From Stagnihabitans tardus (GTDB lineage Bacteria; Pseudomonadota; Alphaproteobacteria; Rhodobacterales; Rhodobacteraceae): a DNA stretch of 64,000 bases. Both the position numbers and the translations under genes were made by a program. The notes below the pieces were generated by a model, which was not told the origin of the DNA, did not search any database, and saw only the letters and a list, made by a program, of their open reading frames with translations. Below, one piece after another: positions 61,212 through 64,000 of this stretch; the stretch's first letter is position 1; every line of letters starts with the position of its first letter. Location of the stretch: assembly GCF_009925085.1 (NCBI RefSeq), contig NZ_JAABNR010000008.1:62001-126000 (forward strand). Direction: 5' to 3'.

Positions 61212-61895
61212 TCAGACCCGCATGCGCCGCATCGCGATGATCTGCCGGATCAGCCCCAGGGGCGGCACGGCGCGGAAGAGGTCGCGCATCATCAGCACAT
61301 CGCCCCAAATCCCCGCCCAAAACCCGTATTTCGCCGACTTCAACGGGCTCACCACGCCGGGCAGGCGCACGACGGCGATCTTCACCCCGGCCTTGATGGC
61401 AAGCCCGTTCAAAAACACCTCGAAGCCGAATTTCGGCAGGCGCCGCAAGGCCTCGTCCTGGCCCGCAATCAGGTCGCGCCTTATCGCCCGCTCGCCCGAG
61501 ATGTAGTCCAGCCCGATCCAGCGCCAGGGCCCGGGCGCATTGTCGCGGAGCGAGATCGACATGGCGGCCCGCCCCTCCTTCACCGGCGCGATCAGCGCCG
61601 TCAGATGCGCGGGCGAAAGCCCCACGAGGTCGGCGTCGATCAGCAGAACGACCTCGGACGCGGTCTCGGCAAAGCCCCGGGCGAGGGCCGCCGTCTTGCC
61701 GCCGTTCTGCGCCAGCGTGATCAGCCGCACCGGGTAGCCCCGCGCGACCTCGGAGGTGCCATCCGAGGAACCGTCATCGACCACCAGGACCTCGTCGATC
61801 AGCGGATGGCCGATGACCGCCTGCAGGACAGATCCCAGCCGCGCGGCCTCGTTATAGGCCGGGATGATGCAGGTCAGGCGGATTTGCGCCTCCAC
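61212..61895 (-). CDS. Family 2 glycosyltransferase
   Basis: 227 aa. GT-A fold: IIPAYNEAARLGSVLQAV, nucleotide-binding LVVDDGSSDGT, and LLIDADLVG with the DxD-like metal site; KFGFEVFLNGLAIKAG follows. No C-terminal membrane pair is obvious; a short amphipathic end is seen. The best start is GTG 61895, which overlaps the DedA gene by 22 bases; ATG starts in frame are far upstream within DedA-coding DNA. Probably acts on a lipid carrier or glycolipid with the neighbouring GT21. Confidence 0.85.
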   Translation of the reverse strand: MEAQIRLTCIIPAYNEAARLGSVLQAVIGHPLIDEVLVVDDGSSDGTSEVARGYPVRLITLAQNGGKTAALARGFAETASEVVLLIDADLVGLSPAHLTALIAPVKEGRAAMSISLRDNAPGPWRWIGLDYISGERAIRRDLIAGQDEALRRLPKFGFEVFLNGLAIKAGVKIAVVRLPGVVSPLKSAKYGFWAGIWGDVLMMRDLFRAVPPLGLIRQIIAMRRMRV

Positions 61896-62437
61896 ATCCA
61901 GAAGACCACGACCAGCCCCACCAGCCCCAGGGCCAGGGAGCCGCGCCAGATCCAGGTATCGGCCGCCGCATAGGCCGAACCCAGGACCCAGCCAAGCCCC
62001 ACGAAGACCGCCGATTTCGGCACGGTTCCGATGAAATTCCACAGCATATAGGCGCGGAAATCCATCCGCGCGGCGCCCGAGGCCAGCATGATGGGCAGGC
62101 CCGTCGAATGGGTGAACTTGCCGAAAAGCAGCGTCTTGCCCCCCCGTTCGGCGAAATGGGCCGAGAGCGCCATCTGCCGCGCCTCGGTCATGCCCAGCTT
62201 GCGCAACCAGCGTTCGGGCAGGATCTTGGGCCCGGCGCGCCCGATCCAGTAATACATGGCGTCCCCCACCAGGTCGCCCAACACGCAGACGACATAGACG
62301 CTGGCCAGCCCCATATAGCCCGCTTTCGCAAGCCAGGCCGCGATGATCGTGACGATGGGCCCCTCGATCACCGCCAAGGGCCCCACGACCCAAAGCCCAT
62401 GGCTCTGCATCAGAAGCTGGACCCCTTCCAGCGTCAT
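61874..62437 (-). CDS. DedA family membrane protein
   Basis: 187 aa with four to five hydrophobic segments. VIEGPIVTIIAAWLAKAGYMGLASVYVVCVLGDLVGDAMYYWIGRAGP is the DedA/SNARE-associated signature (E...P then GD..G....Y..GR..G), and FGKFTHSTGLPIMLASGAARMDFRAYMLWNFIGTVPKS is the second re-entrant region. DedA proteins are linked to flipping of lipid carriers (undecaprenyl phosphate or phospholipids). Embedded between two glycosyltransferase genes with overlaps, suggesting a shared lipid substrate. Confidence 0.9.
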   Translation of the reverse strand: MTLEGVQLLMQSHGLWVVGPLAVIEGPIVTIIAAWLAKAGYMGLASVYVVCVLGDLVGDAMYYWIGRAGPKILPERWLRKLGMTEARQMALSAHFAERGGKTLLFGKFTHSTGLPIMLASGAARMDFRAYMLWNFIGTVPKSAVFVGLGWVLGSAYAAADTWIWRGSLALGLVGLVVVFWMWRRKSA

Positions 62438-63474
62438 CTCGGCGCCTCGGAGGACATGGCATTGCCGCGCCATTCGAAGGAATTGCCCATCCAGCCCTTG
62501 ACCCAAAGGACCGGGTTCAAGGCATCGCGCAAAATCCAGGCCGCCACATCCTCGACCTGGCGCGGCCAGCCGCCGCGGGCGGCGAGGATGGCCTCGGGCA
62601 GATACCACAGGACCAGGAAGCCGGGCAGGGCCCAGGGCGCTGCCAGGGCCAGCGCCAGGGCGGGAAGGGCGGCGCCGGCAAGGACCTCGGGCAGGTAAAG
62701 CGCCGGAAAGCCCATGCGCCGCACCTTGGCCCAGCGGACCTGGCGGCTCCAGACCGTGGCGAGGTCGCGCTGGCCGATGGGCTGTTCGAAGAAGCGCCCC
62801 GGCAGGCGGACCTTCAACCCCGCCGCCCGCACCACCTTGGTCGAGGCCACATCTTCGGCCATCTCGGCCCCCAGGACCGCGATGCCGCCCGCCTGTTCCA
62901 GCACCTCTTTCCGCCAGAACAGCATTTTGCCCTGGGCATAGCCCTGGCCCAAGGCGCTGCCCGCCATCTGCCAGCGCGCCTGGTGGGTGTTCAGGAAGGC
63001 GCATTCCAGCCGTGCCGCAAAGCCCTCGGGCCTTATGCCGATGGGCGGAGAGGAGACGAGCCCGGTATCCGCCCGAAACTCCGCCAGGCAGCGCGCCAGG
63101 TAGTCGGGCGGCAAGAGCACGTTGGAATCGCTCATCAGGATGCGGTCGTGGCGCGCGGCCTTCCAGCCCTTGACCAGGTTGTTCAGCTTCGGATTGCCCG
63201 AGACCCTGTCATCGCCCACCAGGACCTGGGACGGCACGCCCGGATGGCGCGCCATGATCTCGCGGGCGAGGGGGATGGCCGGGTCATCGGGAGAGGCCGC
63301 GCAGAAGATCACCTCGTAATCCCCTGTCGCCGAGAAGGTGCTCTCCAGCGTCTCGGCCAGGTTGTTTTCCAGCCCGCAGATCGGGCGCAGGACCGTGACG
63401 GGCGCAGGCGCCCCCGGCCCGGGCGCGCGGGACAGGGCCCAAAGCGCGAGGCCGGTTCCGACATATTGCAGCAC
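62434..63474 (-). CDS. GT21 ceramide-glucosyltransferase-like glycosyltransferase
   Basis: 346 aa from GTG 63474. VTVLRPICGLENNLAETLESTF, VGDDRVSGNPKLNNLVKGWKAARHDRILMSDSNVLLPPDYL (D-x-N site) and RDLATVWSRQVRWAKVRR (RxxRW motif) match the HpnI/ceramide glucosyltransferase (GT21) family. C-terminal membrane segments at about residues 265-300. In frame, a CTG at 63510 behind GAGAGG would add 12 residues that complete an N-terminal membrane helix, so the true start may be non-ATG. It probably glycosylates a sphingolipid, diacylglycerol or hopanoid. Confidence 0.85.
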   Translation of the reverse strand: MLQYVGTGLALWALSRAPGPGAPAPVTVLRPICGLENNLAETLESTFSATGDYEVIFCAASPDDPAIPLAREIMARHPGVPSQVLVGDDRVSGNPKLNNLVKGWKAARHDRILMSDSNVLLPPDYLARCLAEFRADTGLVSSPPIGIRPEGFAARLECAFLNTHQARWQMAGSALGQGYAQGKMLFWRKEVLEQAGGIAVLGAEMAEDVASTKVVRAAGLKVRLPGRFFEQPIGQRDLATVWSRQVRWAKVRRMGFPALYLPEVLAGAALPALALALAAPWALPGFLVLWYLPEAILAARGGWPRQVEDVAAWILRDALNPVLWVKGWMGNSFEWRGNAMSSEAPR

Positions 63475-63522
63475 CAGGCAAAGGGCTGCGAAGGCAAGCA
63501 GGATCGACAGGGCACACCTCTC

Positions 63523-64000
63523 TCAGGCCGGGCTGAGCCCGATATGCGCCTTGGAATGGGGAATTTCCACCCCCTGGGCTTGCGAGGCCAGGGCCCAGTC
63601 GATCAGGACCAGCCGCCCGCCCGTTGTTTCGACCAGGGCCGTGGCATTTTCCACCCAGTCGCCGCAATTGGCATAAAGCGCATCCGGGCGCTCGGTCAGG
63701 GCGGGCTTGTGGAAATGGCCGCAGATGATGCCATCGGCCTGATGCGCCAGGGCGATGCCGGACAGCCGCGTCTCGAAATCGTCGCAGGCGCGCGCCGCAT
63801 CGTTCACCCATTTCACCACGAGGTCCGCGAGCCGCGAGGGCGCGAGGCCCATCCGCGCCCGGACCCGGTTCCAGCCCGCCACAGCGCCCCGGAAGGCGCC
63901 ATCCACCCGCGCCACCAGCCGCGTGATGCGGGGGAAATGCGTCTCGAAGACATCGCCCTCGTCGCCATGCACGACCAGCAGCCTGCGCCCCTCGGCGGTC
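63523..64000 (-). CDS. Metallophosphoesterase, UDP-2,3-diacylglucosamine diphosphatase-like (5' end outside window)
   Basis: The C-terminal 158 residues are visible; the start lies beyond position 64000. RRLLVVHGDEGDVF, the helical region with RVRARMGLAPSRLADLVVKWVNDAARACDDFE, GIICGHFHKPAL (GHxH metal ligands) and YANCGDWVENATALVE match calcineurin-like phosphoesterases of the LpxH-like group. As lpxI is already present in the lipid A cluster, this copy probably serves another glycolipid pathway together with the GT21/DedA/GT2 genes downstream. The stop is 13 bases before the possible CTG start of the GT21 gene. Confidence 0.88.
   Translation of the reverse strand, partial: TAEGRRLLVVHGDEGDVFETHFPRITRLVARVDGAFRGAVAGWNRVRARMGLAPSRLADLVVKWVNDAARACDDFETRLSGIALAHQADGIICGHFHKPALTERPDALYANCGDWVENATALVETTGGRLVLIDWALASQAQGVEIPHSKAHIGLSPA

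Overview
The window is a GC-rich chromosomal segment of an alphaproteobacterium, most likely a member of the Rhodobacterales (Rhodobacteraceae). The evidence is the order pyrH-frr-uppS-cdsA-dxr-rseP-bamA-skp-fabZ-lpxA-lpxI-lpxB without lpxD, a FAD/GcvT-type sarcosine/dimethylglycine dehydrogenase next to a BetI-like regulator, an omega-aminotransferase of the type seen in Ruegeria, and intergenic stem-loop elements ending in a GTGGGATATTT...ATGAAAG motif. Species cannot be named from sequence alone.

Layout. 1-11126: a GntR (FCD) regulator with TTTGATCAAA operators and its probable target aminotransferase; an MFS transporter converging on a cytochrome P450/EamA pair; tpiA; a minus-strand group of two iron-sulfur assembly genes (SufA/IscA-like and SufT-like) surrounding a DUF3307/SatD-like pair preceded by four copies of an 18-bp palindrome; ssb; and a lytic transglycosylase. 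11365-18652: a complete peptide-type ABC importer (Tat-exported binding protein, two permeases, one fused double ATPase) behind an AraC regulator. 18789-31716: miaA, then the long envelope/lipid A/isoprenoid operon. 31869-34563: a GH3 glycosidase and a TauE/SafE permease.

34655-53794 is a compact (about 19.1 kb) prophage integrated into a tRNA-Cys gene. The integrase lies next to the reconstituted tRNA on the right, and a 3' tRNA remnant marks the left end. It encodes what looks like a full long-tailed (siphovirus) set: portal, a fused prohead protease-major capsid protein, tail tube, head-tail connectors, P27-type small and large terminase, tape measure, hub proteins, holin/endolysin/Rz/Rz1, a divergent pair of Arc-type repressors around a perfect inverted repeat, two Lar-like zinc-ribbon proteins, a GapR-like protein and a methyltransferase-like protein. 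Unusual points are the mid-module terminase, the nested capsid start, iteron-like repeats inside the presumed replication initiator gene, the lack of a CI-type repressor, and a chimeric host tRNA whose T-arm was replaced by phage sequence with compensatory changes.

53961-61006: a ModE-like regulator and modABC with a perfect 18-bp-arm operator/hairpin that also covers the modA ribosome binding site; then a BetI-like regulator, a choline-kinase-like gene and the sarcosine/dimethylglycine dehydrogenase. 61212-64000: a minus-strand glycolipid-like set (GT2, DedA, GT21 ceramide-glucosyltransferase-like, metallophosphoesterase cut by the window edge). Several intergenic repeat families run through the chromosomal part: CAGTCGGCAG clusters, GGTGCGTG hairpins with covarying arms, a 61-bp perfect repeat, and a 44-bp duplication carrying an 18-bp palindrome.
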